Shown here piece by piece: positions 16,030 through 16,384 of a DNA stretch of 16,384 nt. The position numbers were made by a program, and so were the translations under genes. The notes beneath the pieces are model-generated. The model saw only the letters and a program-made list of their open reading frames with translations. It was not told where the DNA came from and did not search any database. How positions within the stretch are numbered: the first letter of the stretch is position 1; each line of letters starts with the position of its first letter. The DNA is from CAZGLR01 sp964526635 (GTDB lineage: Bacteria > Zixibacteria > MSB-5A5 > GN15 > JAAZOE01), in NCBI GenBank assembly GCA_964526635.1, contig CAZGLR010000074.1, positions 1 to 16,384 of the forward strand. The letters run 5' to 3'.

Positions 16030-16097
16030 GTCGCGAGCGGGAACGCGACAATGCTACGCATTGTCGGGCCACCCTGCCGCTTGTGGCGGGTTCCTGC
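16030..16097. repeat. Palindromic intergenic element able to fold as a three-way junction (REP-like)
   Basis: Outer arms GCGGGAAC (16037-16044) and GTTCCTGC (16090-16097) pair over 8 bases with one G-T pair. They enclose a perfect 9-bp hairpin, CGACAATGC-TAC-GCATTGTCG (16046-16066), and a second smaller hairpin at about 16073-16090 (GCC/GGC core). An alternative hairpin, GTCGCG (16030-16035) with CGCGAC (16044-16049), competes with the first. On the minus strand it is followed by TTTAATATA, so it could act as the terminator of the acetyl-CoA synthetase gene. The element is more GC-rich than the flanks. Whether it recurs in the genome cannot be seen here. Confidence 0.55.
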
Positions 16098-16117
16098 CCT
16101 CCGACCTTCATATTCCC

Positions 16118-16384
16118 CTACATATCCTCATATCGCTTCTTAATGCGATTCAGCACTTCCGGATCGGCCAAAGTGGTCGTATCACCGATAATTTTCCCCA
16201 GCGCAATATCCCGTAGGAGCCGCCGCATAATTTTACCCGAACGCGTCTTAGGTAAATCGGGCGTGAAGATCACCCGCTGCGGCTTGGCAATCGCCCCGAT
16301 TTTACGGGCGACAAAATCACGCAGGCGGTCGATCATGCGGGCATCAGGGGCGAGGTCGCTTTTAATCGTTACAAACGCCACCAG
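16118..16384 (-). CDS. acs: Acetyl-CoA synthetase, C-terminal fragment (cut by window edge)
   Basis: These are the last 88 or so codons of an AMP-forming acetyl-CoA synthetase, which activates acetate to acetyl-CoA. The frame stays open to the right edge of the window; GTG at 16381 is an internal Val, not the start. The small C-terminal lid domain is recognisable from FVTIK, RKIGAIAKPQRVIFTPDLP and KTRSGKIMRRLLRDIALG, followed by the TTLADPEVL ending typical of Acs. The Lys in SGKIMRR is the catalytic lysine that is acetylated for control in characterised Acs enzymes (family knowledge). The gene converges on phosphoketolase, from which the hairpin element at 16030-16097 and the terminator at 15942-15973 separate it. 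Confidence 0.93.
   Translation of the reverse strand: MVAFVTIKSDLAPDARMIDRLRDFVARKIGAIAKPQRVIFTPDLPKTRSGKIMRRLLRDIALGKIIGDTTTLADPEVLNRIKKRYEDM

Noticed and set aside
16030..16097. tRNA-like cloverleaf
   Set aside because: It has only a three-way junction, with no T-loop (GTTCNANNC), no D-loop pattern and no 7-base anticodon loop, so it is not a tRNA.

Overview
The window looks like chromosomal DNA of a Gram-negative bacterium. It carries a CusCBA-type three-part efflux system that spans two membranes, and several exported proteins. Base composition is moderately GC-rich and fairly even throughout. A mevalonate-pathway cluster is unusual for a Gram-negative organism. Together with the phosphoketolase and a [4Fe-4S] photolyase, it suggests a member of the FCB/Zixibacteria-like groups, but this is inference and no rRNA or marker gene is present to settle it.

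Layout. (1) Positions 1-2956, minus strand: the start of a mevalonate/isoprenoid operon. A type 2 isopentenyl-diphosphate isomerase (fni) is followed 17 bases later by one uninterrupted reading frame that encodes a complete class II HMG-CoA reductase and then, with no stop, the N-terminal part of a mevalonate kinase. The frame runs off the left edge. (2) Positions 3164-9918, minus strand: a copper/silver efflux operon. A small exported Cys-rich protein comes first, then an outer-membrane channel (CusC-like), a periplasmic adaptor with six metal-binding modules (CusB-like), and the RND pump (CusA-like). The last three are translationally coupled by 4- and 11-base overlaps. (3) Positions 10067-11614, plus strand, divergent from the copper operon: an FeS-BCP family photolyase/cryptochrome (PhrB-like). 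(4) Positions 11623-13428: a small single-pass membrane protein (minus), a DUF5996 protein (plus) and an exported DUF6265 protein (minus). (5) Positions 13540-15973, plus strand: phosphoketolase followed by a clear intrinsic terminator. (6) Positions 16030-16097: an intergenic palindromic element able to fold as a three-way junction. (7) Positions 16118-16384, minus strand: the C-terminal end of acetyl-CoA synthetase, running off the right edge.

How the parts work together. The fni and HMGR-MVK genes supply early and late steps of isoprenoid precursor synthesis. The Cys-rich protein and CusCBA would capture and expel Cu(I)/Ag(I) from the periplasm. Phosphoketolase and acetyl-CoA synthetase, placed tail to tail, both feed C2 metabolism through acetyl-phosphate/acetate/acetyl-CoA.

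The most notable features are the HMGR-mevalonate kinase fusion, the six-module CusB and the Cys-rich leader gene of the copper operon. No tRNA, rRNA, CRISPR array, transposase or integrase was seen. No gene-free stretch exceeds 300 bases; the longest is 2876-3163.
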